A stretch of DNA of 64,000 nucleotides, from positions 2,046,001 through 2,110,000 of the forward strand of contig JADWQD010000005.1 in NCBI GenBank assembly GCA_016110215.1. The letters are read 5' to 3'. This document shows positions 10,368 to 21,004 of this stretch, piece by piece. Position 1 is the stretch's first letter. Every line of letters begins with the position of its first letter. The notes under the pieces were generated by a model. The model did not search any database and was not told where the DNA came from. It worked only from the letters and a program-made list of their open reading frames with translations. The translations under genes were made by a program, and so were the position numbers. This DNA comes from Capronia americana (lineage: Eukaryota > Ascomycota > Eurotiomycetes > Chaetothyriales > Herpotrichiellaceae).

Positions 10368-10793
10368 ATGACTTTACATCCTCTTGTGTCTATGCTTACA
10401 TATGGGAAATCTGCTGTTGAAGTAGTGTCTGGTCGCCGATCCTTGTGCAGATCTACCGAGAAGTGCTGGCGTTGTCCTGTGGAGATCACCTCAAACCGAG
10501 ATGCCTTCCTCGATCGGGTGACTTCGCTTGTGACGAACAAGGATGTGGACATGGGGCGGCAAGCTATTCCTTACATGGTGCTGGTCCACTGGGCGTCCGC
10601 CAGCGATGTCGTGGATGGTGTTAAAAGTTGGCTCTCGGTGCTGGAAGGCAACGGACCGCTTCTTTCGCGACCAGGAATTTGGGAGATAGGCTGTCTGGAT
10701 TGGGAAGCGCTTGAGGCATTCGAAGATCCGTCCAAGGATGTCTTGCATATCGTTGAACACTTCTCTCGTGGCAGCATTGTCTACAGAGAATAA
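10368..10793 (+). CDS. Small hypothetical protein, divergent to OYE
   Basis: A 141-codon single-exon frame. I do not recognise it. The translation looks protein-like in its second half, with VLVHWASASDVVDGVKSWLSVL, a CLDWEALEAFEDPSKDVL acidic stretch and an ending on HIVEHFSRGSIVYRE. A CxxC pair (CWRCP) lies near residue 34. There is no signal peptide or membrane segment. It shares the box-containing intergenic region with the OYE gene, so it could be a cluster member; it could also be a remnant of the C-terminus of a larger protein, or not a gene. There is a TATATAATT just upstream of the ATG. Confidence 0.35.
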   Translation: MTLHPLVSMLTYGKSAVEVVSGRRSLCRSTEKCWRCPVEITSNRDAFLDRVTSLVTNKDVDMGRQAIPYMVLVHWASASDVVDGVKSWLSVLEGNGPLLSRPGIWEIGCLDWEALEAFEDPSKDVLHIVEHFSRGSIVYRE

Positions 10794-11042
10794 TCAGAAC
10801 TCGTACGATTTTCGGCCTTTGGCAGTATCCTAACGAACCGTCGAATATGCGGGACATATTCTGCAGAGTCGTACATATCATGACCTCCATTTCGATGAGC
10901 CTGATGCCGTTTTCATCCACCTGGAAGAATAACTGCGAGCTTCGCTTTCTGGTTGAATGCAGACTGCAAGGTTCTAGAATTAGGTGACGCCAGCCGCAAT
11001 ATCAGGGAACTACGAAAGCGGGCAACTGATTAGGGGCTTGAC

Positions 11043-13189
11043 CTACACTATCTCAAAGTCCACCACAGGCTCTCCTTGTAGGGCTGCTATTCGCACAAAG
11101 CCAAGCAATCCGACACGCCGATACTTCTGCCCAATGCTTGAGATTGGGAGCATACCAATCCCCATGCACATAGCCCCACGGGTGTAGTCTGTTGAATCCA
11201 ACAAAGAACTCACGTCAAAAGGTAGTTGGACCCCATCGAATCCTTCGAGCTCGCTTCGTACTGGAGTGAAGAATATGTGACGGACCTCACAGCGATTGAC
11301 TTCTTCGTCAGGATACAGAATTCCCACCGTGCTGCCGTCATGGGAGCAGACGGAAACGAATTTGTTGCTCCGGAGGTATTGCTCCATGATCTCCCCAACA
11401 GTGAGGCGGAATATCAACCCCGAGCAATGAAGAGATCCTCCCATGATCTCGCTGGTGCGGTTATGTGTTCTTGTTTGGATTTGTGCATCTTGAATAGAGA
11501 AGTGCTTAAAATCGCATTCTCGTTGCACACTTTTTCTGTTGTTGTGGACATTGTGAGCAATCCAACTTCTTTGACTGTCATATGTCACACCATAGTCAGC
11601 TGACGCCCATGACCAGGATGGAATCGTTCTTGGCTGTAAATCATTATGATGACGGCCATGCTTCTCAGTTGAAGCAACAATCCGCCATAATAAAGCCGAC
11701 GGCATCTCTTCCCGCCAGATCCCGGCCAGATATGGTCCCTTTATTGGGTCGCTAGAAGCTTGAGCCAGGCCGTCCAGCGCTGGCAAACGGTCGCTCTCCC
11801 GGGAGAGTAGCTTTGCGCTATACTCCTCGACCAAAGTGAACCAATAGTGGCGCATTCCTAAAGCTTTCGAAGTTGGTGAGATGTCCAATGACTTGTAGAA
11901 GGGACTAGCTAAAGAGTCATCATAGGGTTCGGCATCTGCAAGTGAGTTGAACAGAAGGTCCGGTTCCTGGTCTTTGATCCTCATCTCAAACCAGGGTAGC
12001 TCGCTAGAAGCTTTGGATGTCTTGCACTCCCAAAGCAAGATGTCTTTGCAATAGCGTATCGCCCTTGGTGCCAATTCCCGCTCCTGTACTACCCAACCCC
12101 GCTTGTGTAGAGGCGTAGTGTCGTATGTATCATCCCAAGAAAGAGGGCTGCTCTCAAAGAGTCTGAACTTGGTACCATTCATGTCAAGATCGTAATATCG
12201 CGATGCATCCGTCCGGCCAGAGTTGTGAAACTCCCTCCGACAGCCCCCTTGGCCATCCCTCGAAGCGCACGCCGCCAGATTAATCAGAGAACCCATATAG
12301 ACATTCCCCATTAGACCCGCTTCTTGTTCCCAATCTTCCTGGGAATCTTGGATGATACAAAGGGAATCAATCCAGAGGTATTCGATGCCCATGGCACGAC
12401 AAATCCGTACTGCGTCACAGAACGTCTTTGTCATGCTTTTGTGTTCAATCCGCTCGTGATGAAGGTGTAGGTTTGCAGTTGTTGTTTTCCATGGTGCACT
12501 TTCTGGGACGTCGCCCCAACAATGACTGAGAGTTGCGTACTTAAGGCATGGGTATCGTGGTAGGTCCACCGATTCGATGAGCTGGAAGTCCAGATCGGTT
12601 TCCTGAAAGGCGGACAGATAGAGAAGGCGAGTTGGCACATGGATAGAGGCAAAGCCAGCACACTTCGGGTGATTCTTCAGGCAGTCAGCGAGCCATTGTG
12701 CCCCGAGGATCACATCGTCGGCCGGACTTGCGAGGAGTGGAGGCAGATAGCGATCGCCTGCAGAAATGATTAGTTGAGAACGTGCAGATCTCAGAGCTGT
12801 CCACTACGCCATAGATGAGGAATTTGAAAGAACAGCCCATGACTGATATCATCGACCCCGACATAGAGCGCAAATGAACTCATCGGGCTGATCTCGGCCT
12901 CGTCCAAGTCCTCATGTCTTCGATTTTCGTGAGGATCAAGAATCCCTCGACGGAGACGTGTTTGCGTGTGTCGACGAACATCAGGGGGAAGGAAATCTGC
13001 CTCAACAGTGCCTGCTAAGATGACGCACAATGGACAGCCCCTAGTTGCCGACTCTCGGAGTAGATCAACTGGCCAATGGGGTACCTGAGGCCCATACAAG
13101 AGATGAGAAGATAAGTCTTTGCGTAGACTGGCATGAGGCGCGAAGAAAGACACAGGGATCTGGCTACACATATGACACAAAGTTGACAT
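11043..13189 (-). CDS. HET-domain protein
   Basis: Two exons (13189-12808 and 12757-11043) give 698 residues. The HET domain begins with YATLSHCWGD, followed by GIEYLWIDSLCIIQDSQEDW and the GSLINLAACAS block, then the KRGWVVQERELAPRAIRY motif, covering roughly residues 220-400. The first 130 residues contain a CxxC (LCHMC) and a CPLC pair, as often seen N-terminal of HET domains. HET proteins mediate heterokaryon incompatibility: a NADase-like or TIR-like domain triggers cell death on recognition of non-self. The intron donor is GTAGTG, an uncommon but allowed site; it restores WRDRYLPPLL in frame. This is one of two HET genes in the window. Confidence 0.88.
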
Positions 13190-13929
13190 CGTTAGACTTT
13201 GGAAGGAACTTCATATGTGAAAGTATTCAGAGAAGACAGGGCTGCGGTCCGATCCTTGCGAGGCTCTTAGGCACCATTAGTCGGAGGCACTAGGGAGGAG
13301 CCAGCTCACCGAAGCGAAAACGACTTGCAACTGCTGCCTGTCGCGCAAGGCGTTCTTGACGCTGCGGAACGCCAACTCCAGCGCCAAGACCTGCTGCCCA
13401 GGTTGCACTTCAAGGCCACTCTCCATTACTCTTCGCCAGAAATTAGATCGGAGCAACCCATCCTCAATCGTGAATCACGACCTGTTAGACGCGGCGGAAA
13501 TCTTTCAGATGAAACTGACTTATAGTTCCGCGTAGTTAGGTGCTCATTATCAGTGGAGGCATGTGACCACTGTGGGTTGGCGGTTTGGCCTGTCTACGGC
13601 GGAGCGTATAATATTCGCTTCCACAGAGGCAATTGTGTTCGGATTTCGAAACTTTAGGATAGTGGTCGAACCAATTGGTTCCAAAACTTGGGGGTGGGGA
13701 TCGACGATAGATTCGAGTGCAGTGCCAGTCCGTTAGCCGAAGGGTCGAGCGATGGAGGTGACAATGCGGCAGGAGGCATAACCAGAAGGTCAGCGATTCG
13801 CGGGAACAAAACTACCCCTACCGAACCTTTGGGAAAGCTGCCCTGACAGAAGGTCGAAACATACCTGGCGCCTACGGCCCTCTATTCGTACTACAATTGT
13901 CAAAGAGGCACAATGGTATCTGTCGTAGC
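13190..13929. other. Intergenic, no clear gene
   Basis: Upstream region of the HET gene. A 49-codon minus-strand frame at 13277-13426 (starting MESGLEVQPGQQ) has protein-like composition but is too short and isolated to call. Nothing else convincing is seen. Confidence 0.4.
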
Positions 13930-14280
13930 TCATCTGACCGCTTCTGCGGCCTCCTTCAACCCTTCCTCGACATCGGTCTTTGTGCCATCCTTCTTCACAA
14001 AAGCGCTAGCCATCGTAGCGTGAGTGCCACCATGGTTTTCCCTCCACCTTTTAATGGGAGATGGGACCTTCCCAGCACTTGGCTGCATCTGGAACTTGTG
14101 GTATACCTCGTCCGCTTTTGTGACTTCCCCATCGTAGTCCCACCGGACTCCAACCCTCTCTTGCTCCGCCTGCCCTTTGGGGAACGCTGTTCCGCCTCGC
14201 CCCGCACTGGGATTCGTAAATTTCCTCCAAGTATTGCCCTCAACGGCCTTGCTAACAGCGTCCTTGAGAGCTTTCTGCAT
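13930..14280 (-). CDS. Small hypothetical charged protein
   Basis: A 116-codon single-exon frame with a plausible protein: the N-terminus MQKALKDAVSKAVEGNTWRK is helical, followed by a Gly/Pro-rich charged middle (GGTAFPKGQAEQERVGVRWDY) and an acidic, Ala-rich end (DVEEGLKEAAEAVR). There are no cysteines, signal peptide or membrane segments. I do not recognise a family. Composition suggests a soluble, partly disordered protein. The main alternative is a chance frame; the opposite strand is also open over much of the interval. Confidence 0.4.
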   Translation of the reverse strand: MQKALKDAVSKAVEGNTWRKFTNPSAGRGGTAFPKGQAEQERVGVRWDYDGEVTKADEVYHKFQMQPSAGKVPSPIKRWRENHGGTHATMASAFVKKDGTKTDVEEGLKEAAEAVR

Positions 14281-14815
14281 GATCAGAAAACTGAAGATGC
14301 AATCTAAAGAGTCAGCCTATCTCAGGGATCTGGCTCACGAAGAAGGTATATTCGTACACTTGCAATATTGTGTCGTACAATCTAAGAAGCGAAGGAGGAA
14401 GTTGGATTTTGTGGTTGTGGTGCGAAGGTATTCCTTCCACCCCGACAGAGATAGAGGAGAACATTATAAGCCGGCAGAGGAACATCGAACGGGGCGGCGG
14501 CCCAAGTCATGCTAAGTTTAGGCATTCTGTCGATTGGTATTGCTGATGCTGAAGTCAAGGGCGCTTACAGAGAGAGATATCAAAGCTCTGGTAAGCCAAG
14601 TCGGCTGCCTCGGGCCGTCACGCCAACGGCGCCAGCTGCCAAGGCTGCAATGGAGAACGCTTGAATCCGCTTTCTCCTCGCACGCATCTCATTTGTGCCA
14701 TCGCGTCCATGGCCTCGCGTCGATATTCGAACAGACTTTCGGTGACTTCTATCCACTGCCACTTAATACCAAGGACTGTGGATTACTCCAAAAGATCAAT
14801 TTGTTTACTGCGTCT
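14281..14815. other. 5' region of the Aim9-like gene
   Basis: No gene seen before 14703. From 14703 the sequence is the first copy of a tandem duplication that includes an extra presequence-like ATG frame (14709) overlapping the true start of the next gene; see the repeat entry. Confidence 0.5.
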
Positions 14816-14913
14816 ATGGCCTCGCGTCGATATTTAAACAGACGTTTGGTGACTTCTATCCACTGCCACTTAATACCAAGGACTGTGGTTTACTCCAAGA
14901 GATCAATTTGTTC
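14703..14913 (+). repeat. 107-bp tandem duplication over the Aim9 start
   Basis: Copy 1 (14703-14809) and copy 2 (14810-14913) differ at only about ten positions. Each carries ATGGCCTCGCGTCGATAT and the code for a presequence such as MASRRYLNRRLVTS. Because the period is 107 bp, copy 1 is out of frame with the gene: its ATG at 14709 opens a 43-codon upstream frame that ends just past the true start at 14816. Confidence 0.9.
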
Positions 14914-16695
14914 TAAAACCAATCAATCAATGAAGGAATCTTCCAAACTCTTCGAGTATACGTCTGGACGATGGCTGTTTGTGCCCCTGATCTTTGAATG
15001 CAACACTATTCACTAACTGTGTCTTGGAGCTGCAACGACGCTCTAAGGCGATCCGAAAGAAGACGCGTTTTCAATGTAGCCGAACTCAAGCGACTTGCGG
15101 CTGCGTCCGTCGGTCAGAGCGCCGAAGATGTCATTCATTTTGACAAGCTTGCTGAAGGGGGCTTCAACCGAACATTTCTTATCACCATGCGCAGTGGCTT
15201 GCAGTTTGTTGGTCGCATTCCCTATCCGCTTGTCCAACCCAAAAACCTAGTCATAGCCAGCGAAGTGGCGACGATGGATTTTCTTCGCTCATGCGGCATA
15301 CCGGTTCCCAAGATCTACGGTTACTCGACCACGTCAGAAAATGCTGCGGGCACTGAATACATCTTCATGGAGCTCGTCCGTGGGACCAATCTGGGCGACA
15401 TCTGGTTTACCATGCCGGAGAAGGCCAGGATCACCATCGTCGCCAAGCTTGTGGAGATGGAGTCTCGGCTGTTTACTCTTCGATTTCCGGCAAGTGGAAG
15501 CCTATACTATACTAAAGATTTACCAGCTTCTTTCAACAAGGTTGACGTTCCTAGCTGTGAGTCGGCACATGAGAGGCGCTTCTGCATTGGTCCTGATACA
15601 GCTCTCGGCCTCTGGTATGGGAAAAGACTCGGTCTCCAGATCGACCGTGGGCCATGTACGTATTATTTCTACTTGCTCTCGACATTTTCGTCCAAGTCAA
15701 ACATTAAACACAATATCAGAAACCGAACTAAATGTCTAAAAGACGCAGATCCAGCAACCGCACTTGGCGCGGGTGCCAAGAAGGAGATTGCATACTTGAG
15801 GAAGTTCGGACGACCACTTCACCCTTTCCAACGTCTGCGCAGAGAGATATACAACTATCAAAAGCAATCGCATTTAGACTATCTGGGCTGTCTCGACAAG
15901 TATCTACGAATCGCCCCTTACCTTGTACCTGGTGACACTCTTACACCTTCAACAATGAGGCATCCTGACCTCCAGCCGAACAATGTGTTCGTCTCTGATG
16001 GCCTTGAGATCACCGGCCTGATCGACTGGCAGAACTGTACAATACTCCCACTTTTTTTGCAATGCGGGATCCCAAACAGCTTGCAGAACTATGGCGACAG
16101 TGTCTCGGAATGTTTGAGCCTTCCCGAATTGCCAGGCAATTTCGATGAGCTGGATGAAAGAGAACAGTTTCGACAAGTTGAACTGCTCCGGAAGCGTCAA
16201 CTGCACTATTACTATGTCAAAATGACCGCGGAGCTGAACCCGACGCACTACAACGCGCTCACGTCCGATTTCAGCATATTGAGGCGCAAACTCTTCCATC
16301 ATGCCAGTGATCCTTGGGAAGGTGATAATGTGACCCTGAAAGCCGACCTAATTCAGGTGACAAAGAACTGGTCGAAGATAGCCAGATCGAAAGTGAGCGT
16401 GAATGGCGATGAAACCACCCCTCCATGCCCGATCGCTTTCCTGGAAGACGAGATAACCGACTGCTTGCGACTCAATTCTGCGCAGGTTGAGGCCGACGAG
16501 CAATTTGAGGCTTGCAAGGATGCTATTGGTGTCGGATCTGAAGGGTGGGTGCCCTCGGATCAGTATGATGAGGCGAAGCAACGTGAAGAAAAATTGAAAG
16601 TTGATGCGCTTGGTGCATCTGCATCTGATGAGGAAAGGGTGAAATTGTTGGAACACTGGCCTTTTGCTGATTTCAACGAGGAAGAGTATTTGTGA
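14816..16695 (+). CDS. Aim9-like mitochondrial protein, APH kinase fold
   Basis: Three exons (14816-14976, 15030-15655, 15749-16695) give 577 residues. A basic, hydroxylated presequence (MASRRYLNRRLVTS) precedes the family block LFEYTSGRWL...RRRVFNVAELKRLAA and FDKLAEGGFNRTF, the glycine-loop-like start of the aminoglycoside phosphotransferase fold. RHPDLQPNN (catalytic-loop position) and GLIDWQ (metal-binding position) follow at about residue 365-385. The 53-nt first intron has a textbook CTAAC branch site; the second intron is 93 nt and open in frame, so it is easy to miss, but removing it restores DRGPYPA. The yeast relative Aim9/Fmp29 is mitochondrial and of unknown activity. The catalytic loop reads HPDLQPN rather than HGDxxxxN. 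Confidence 0.88.
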
Positions 16696-17799
16696 TGACA
16701 ACGACAGATGGATCGGTGATTATCGGACGGTGTACTTCGTCGAACGAGACATAAAGTCCTTTGCCACGGCTTTTGGAAATGCGCCCGCTTCAGATCGAAG
16801 TACTTCAATCGGAATTGCTTCTCCACTCGTTTTGACACTTCGCTTGAACCCGGGTTAGGAATTTGAAGACGATCCAGTTGACGGTTTGGAGCTGTGAAGA
16901 GGGCGATAATGACGGAGCTTTGGAGCCGCGACTGCTCTTTCTACGCCCTGCGAGCATGTGATTACTGCCGGGGAGCTCGAACAGAAGGCTCTTCGATCCA
17001 GTAGCCACGTCAACGATCTTCCAAGCCTCCCTACCGGCTTTCAAGGTTGGTCACCATGGCGGTCGCCGCACAAGCAACAATTGTGACTGGCCTCTCAACT
17101 GGTAGGCACTTAAGGTTTGAAGGACAGTGCGGCACAGACTCTAGGGGCTTTTGCTCAGCTGGGTGATATGGTAACACCAGCCAGAGATTTGCCTTCGACA
17201 CTTCCTGGCCTCCCTGTCGGTATTGCTTCCTGCGAAATGGTTGGCTCTCGATGATCGATGGCAGCCAGCCTCCAGTTTCGCAAGAGGCCACCAGCATTTC
17301 AGATGCATACGAGGGAGTGATAAGGCGTCATTGGCGCGTCTATAGTATTCTCCATTCCCATGTTGGAGAATACGGAATCATCTCCTCTTTCGACGAGTTT
17401 GCCTTGTGCCCCCATGCTCTCTGTTGGGTGCAAAGCCAGGTCCAAGAACACGTTGGGTTGGATGATCCCTCAATTCCACCGTCGCAGCCTTGAAGAGAGC
17501 GGGTCGGACTTTTTCATGTCATCCTAGCCGTATTTGTTTTCAGCAGCACACCCGCCAACCCCAAGCAGCGTCCCCTCTTGCCATTTGAGATTTATCTTGG
17601 AGAGCCAGTAGTCAGGAGTGTCGGGTTTGACTGGGCTTTGTTTGACAAAGATTGGATCGATCGACGGAGCTCTGAATGCTCGATTGGTGCTGCTCATGCC
17701 ACATTCTTGATCGTGGGGACGAGAGCACACTTAAGCGCTGACAAGGAGGAGGTGTGCACGCCCTTGCTGATACCGGGCCTTGTCTACTGCCGTAATTCG
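16696..17799. other. Intergenic between Aim9-like gene and Zn2Cys6 gene
   Basis: About 1.1 kb with no convincing gene. It holds a degenerate copy of an internal exon boundary of the adjacent regulator at 17716-17769 (separate entry). The frames present are short and show no recognisable motif. Confidence 0.5.
17716..17769 (-). repeat. Displaced copy of a regulator exon/intron boundary
   Basis: This segment matches 18617-18670, the 3' end of exon 6 plus the donor of the Zn2Cys6 gene, at about 85-90% identity over roughly 54 bp (shared runs such as GGAGGAGGTGTGCA). In the copy the donor GTAAGT has become TTAAGT. It sits about 31 bp past the gene's stop codon, so it looks like a non-functional partial duplication. 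Confidence 0.75.
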
Positions 17800-20592
17800 T
17801 CATACCATGTCGAGCCATGGCCCATCAGGGTCCAACAACTGTAGGTTCTCGTAGATCGAGTCCGGCATGCTATTATCTGCCAATAGCCACGGCATGATAA
17901 GGTCAATGTTGGTCATCTGACCGGCCAGCAGTGCTGTTTCACAACAAACACATTAGTAACTGTATATTATATCCTAATAGCTCAAATTGAGAGTTGTAAC
18001 TTGCCACTAGGGCAAAACTTACACTGTTGTTCAACAAGCTCTCCCCCTTCGTCATGGCCGCTCTCGACTATCTTAAAGTGGTCGAGAGTTGGTTGCGCCA
18101 TTGACGGCGACATCAGGTGCAGCGACAGCGCCATCGCCGGTGCCTGCATGTTAGCGGGTGTGTCGAGTGCCCAGCTCGGCAGCTCCGTCACGTGTGGAGC
18201 ATGGCCTCGCGAAAGCGCCAAATCCAACGAAAGCGACAGGCGCAGGTAGATCATGGGCTTCGCCCGGAACAGGTCCGACCAGTTGGACAGGGACCAGAGG
18301 GCCTGACCTGCCCTCGCGCTGCTATTGCCCTCAATTCCCGGCAGCACGCTCGGCGTGGAGAAGGTGCGCTGGATTTCTGGGTCTACCACCCGCAGCAGGT
18401 GGTTGACAAACGTGGTGACGCACTCGGCATGGTCGTGCTGGTTCCGGAACAGCGACATTAGGTTGCTGTACAAGTCGAGCTGTCGCTGATGGGTGGCTTT
18501 TTGCGCCGCCGAGGACAGGCGCAGGTTGATGGTTTCTAGGATAATGGGTAGGGCGGAGCATGATGGTCTGCGGAGAGAAGGGGTTAGCAACACGAGGGGA
18601 GCGATAGCAGCCTTGTGGGACTAGAGCACACTTACGCGCTGACAGGGAGGAGGTGTGCAAGCCCTTGCTGGCTCAGTCCCTTAATCTTGTCTGTCACGTT
18701 GGTAAGAGCGTGTTGAAGGTCGCGGTTGAGGCCAGTGAGCCGGGAGTCGTAGTCGTCCAGCTGAGCCTGGTGTTTCGTGAGCACCGATGCCAGATGGTTG
18801 TAGAGTGCGACCAGGACGGAGCTATGAGATCTTGGTCAGCACATCATCGCTTGCCTACGGAGGTTTATCCATACTAGTAGTGGAGCAGCGTATAATCGGC
18901 AAACAGTATCACCGAAGGGTGTCGGCCTTGGTTCACTTTGTCTGTGCCAACCTGGTTGTTTAGATGAGGCAGAAACCTCCGAGCCCAGACCGTGAGTTCA
19001 GTCTTGCCTCGCTCGACTTCTGCGACAGAAGAGATCAATTGAGAAACGGTGGGAGCGTTGTGCGAAGACGGATTGTCGACTCGATACACAGCTTCCATAG
19101 TCGACGTCATGGCAACCGCCAGGGCGCATTGAGACTCGACATTCTTGGCCAAGAGGCGTTTCGTCTGCAAGTCGTATACATCGAGGCTGTCGGCTTCAGT
19201 ATCGAAATCAGACTCGAAATCATATTCGCTCAATCCAGGCTGTTCCAAGTCAAATTCCTCACTGTTGATCTGTATGCTGCGACGGGCGCCGATGGCTATC
19301 ATCCTATCGCGAAGAATGCAAGACCACCACAGCCGCTTCTTCTCGGACATGCCTTCAGTGGTCAAGCCCGCGGCTATATAATATTTGTCGGCGCCAGCGT
19401 CCTTTGCGTGTGATATTGCCTTTGACAGCCATGCCGAATTAAGGCTCTGGTCGAGCATGGTGGCCTGAAGGGAGAGCAGTAACGATGTGCGGGCAAGCGC
19501 GATACTGTCGCTCTCCAGGCGATCCCTCAACAGTAGCTGTTGAATTCAATCTCAGTCTCTGGAGGGAAGGAATGAAAGGCATTGGATGCATCTCTTACCT
19601 CTGCACGGCGATGAAATGTTGCCCGGGCCGTTTTGAGGTTTGCGAATCCGCAAGCATTGATTGAAGAGATAGAGACAAACTGTGGCTTGTTAGCCGTGAC
19701 GTTTCTCGCATTTCTCTTGTGGCAATGCTAGAGTCAACCAACCCTGGATGCGGCAAAGAGCATGGCCTGGAAGAGAGCCAAGGAGAAGCCACATGTGTGC
19801 CTCCAACCTTGTCCAGAACTCGAGTACGTAGCCCAGAATTGCCTTTCGTTTAGGAGAGGGAATAAAGGATGAATGTAGCAAAAGTATTGGCGCATGAATT
19901 CGTCCAAAACTGGGCCGCTTGGAACATGAAAGCAATACTCGGATTCCAAAAGTCGTACCCGGTTGGGGGGCAGATGGCGCATGTCAGGGACTTCCAGATA
20001 TCTGTGATAATAGAACGGGACATAAGTCTCCGTCAGGAGTGAGTCGGCTATGATATGTCGTTGCTGTCAGCATGGGTACAGCGCATACTAGCAGGAGTGG
20101 CATGAAAGGGTTTTCCCTACCGTCATCTGACACCCCACCTAGGGGCGTTGTTGCTTGCGGCGACGACGTGCTCCCGTGGTCACTGCGTAACGATGGCTCG
20201 GGTCGAAGATGGGTATTTGGGCGGCGCTCACGCCGGTCCGAGTGTGATTCGGAGGCATCTTGGCTGGCATTTCGTTCCACTCTACATTTCCTCCCTCTAT
20301 TTGCACATTGATATTAGACGATGCCTTCTCGAAGCAAAGGAAGGGGTCTGGGAACCAATATCCACGGGGCCAGGGTAGGAGAGTAATGCGCGTGAAGCTG
20401 GGTTGTCGTGGCATACCGTTTCAATGGTGCCCTGATCGTGCATCGCTGCGCATCCAAGCGGCAATTTGTGCAGGGTGCTCCAGAGAGTTCGACGTCACAG
20501 CGGACCTTGCGGTGGTGGCAATGTTCACAGGAAGTGCGAGTCTTCCTTCTGGGCGGGGGATAGACGTCGCATTGAGACAGCATTGCTTGCAT
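17800..20592 (-). CDS. Zn2Cys6 transcription factor, cutinase-factor-1beta-like
   Basis: Eight exons (20592-20417, 20281-20121, 20047-19743, 19679-19599, 19536-18875, 18821-18636, 18567-18023, 17933-17800) sum to 2250 nt, 749 residues. The binuclear cluster is C22-x2-C25-x6-C32-x8-C41-x2-C44-x6-C51. The fungal regulatory middle domain follows, with YIHPLFPLLNERQFW, FHRRAELLLRDRLE, KKRLWWSCILRDRMIAIG and a C-terminal helical part including LAHLLPVSA and PIILETINLRLS. The layout resembles cutinase transcription factor 1 beta. It lies downstream of, and co-oriented with, a 2-hydroxy-acid oxidase whose divergent neighbour is an MFS transporter, so it is a candidate local regulator of that pair. 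The exact acceptor of intron 1 has an alternative a few codons upstream in the same frame. Confidence 0.88.
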
Positions 20593-21004
20593 CTTTCTGG
20601 AGAGACGACGATTTAAATTATAGAGAGATGAGAGAGCTGATCCCTGCCATACAGAGATTGACCCGCCTAAATAGCGGTAGTACTGCCAGGCTCTCTACGT
20701 TGTGGCAGAGAATGAAGTCTGGAACTGCCACAATGCACTTGGGATTTTGGTTTATCTTGCCGAAGCTTGGGGCCGGGGATGAACGGAGCCCTCGTTCTAG
20801 AATCCGTGGAGAAGAATCCCGGAGCCAAGCTACATGGCTTCATTTCGCCCTCCTCTTTGGCTCTTCTACCCGTTCCCCGGCCTGGGCATCAGGTGATGGC
20901 AAGGGCGACAGAAACCCCACAGAGAAGGTGGCAAATCTTGACGGCGAGACTTATTCGATCTACTTGGCAATCTACCAGCGGCGTGATGTTGAATGGCAGT
21001 TAGC
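20593..21004. other. Promoter region of the Zn2Cys6 gene
   Basis: About 410 bp between the oxidase stop and the regulator start, both on the minus strand. No coding region or clear repeat is seen. Confidence 0.4.

Noticed and set aside
13277..13426. 49-codon minus-strand frame beginning MESGLEVQPGQQ
   Set aside because: Protein-like but too short and without supporting signals.
15656..15748. Reading through this segment as coding in the Aim9-like gene
   Set aside because: It is open in frame, but it has GT-AG ends, adds a stretch absent from the family, and removal restores DRGPYPA; treated as an intron.
17251..17493. Short plus-strand frame between Aim9-like gene and regulator
   Set aside because: No motif, no plausible start context, overlapped by opposite-strand frames; left as intergenic.
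17800..20592. Idea that this Zn2Cys6 protein binds the CAARAGTGGGAT boxes
   Set aside because: The boxes lack CGG/CCG half-sites, none is found around the regulator or its neighbours, and an intervening HET gene and Aim9-like gene separate the regions.
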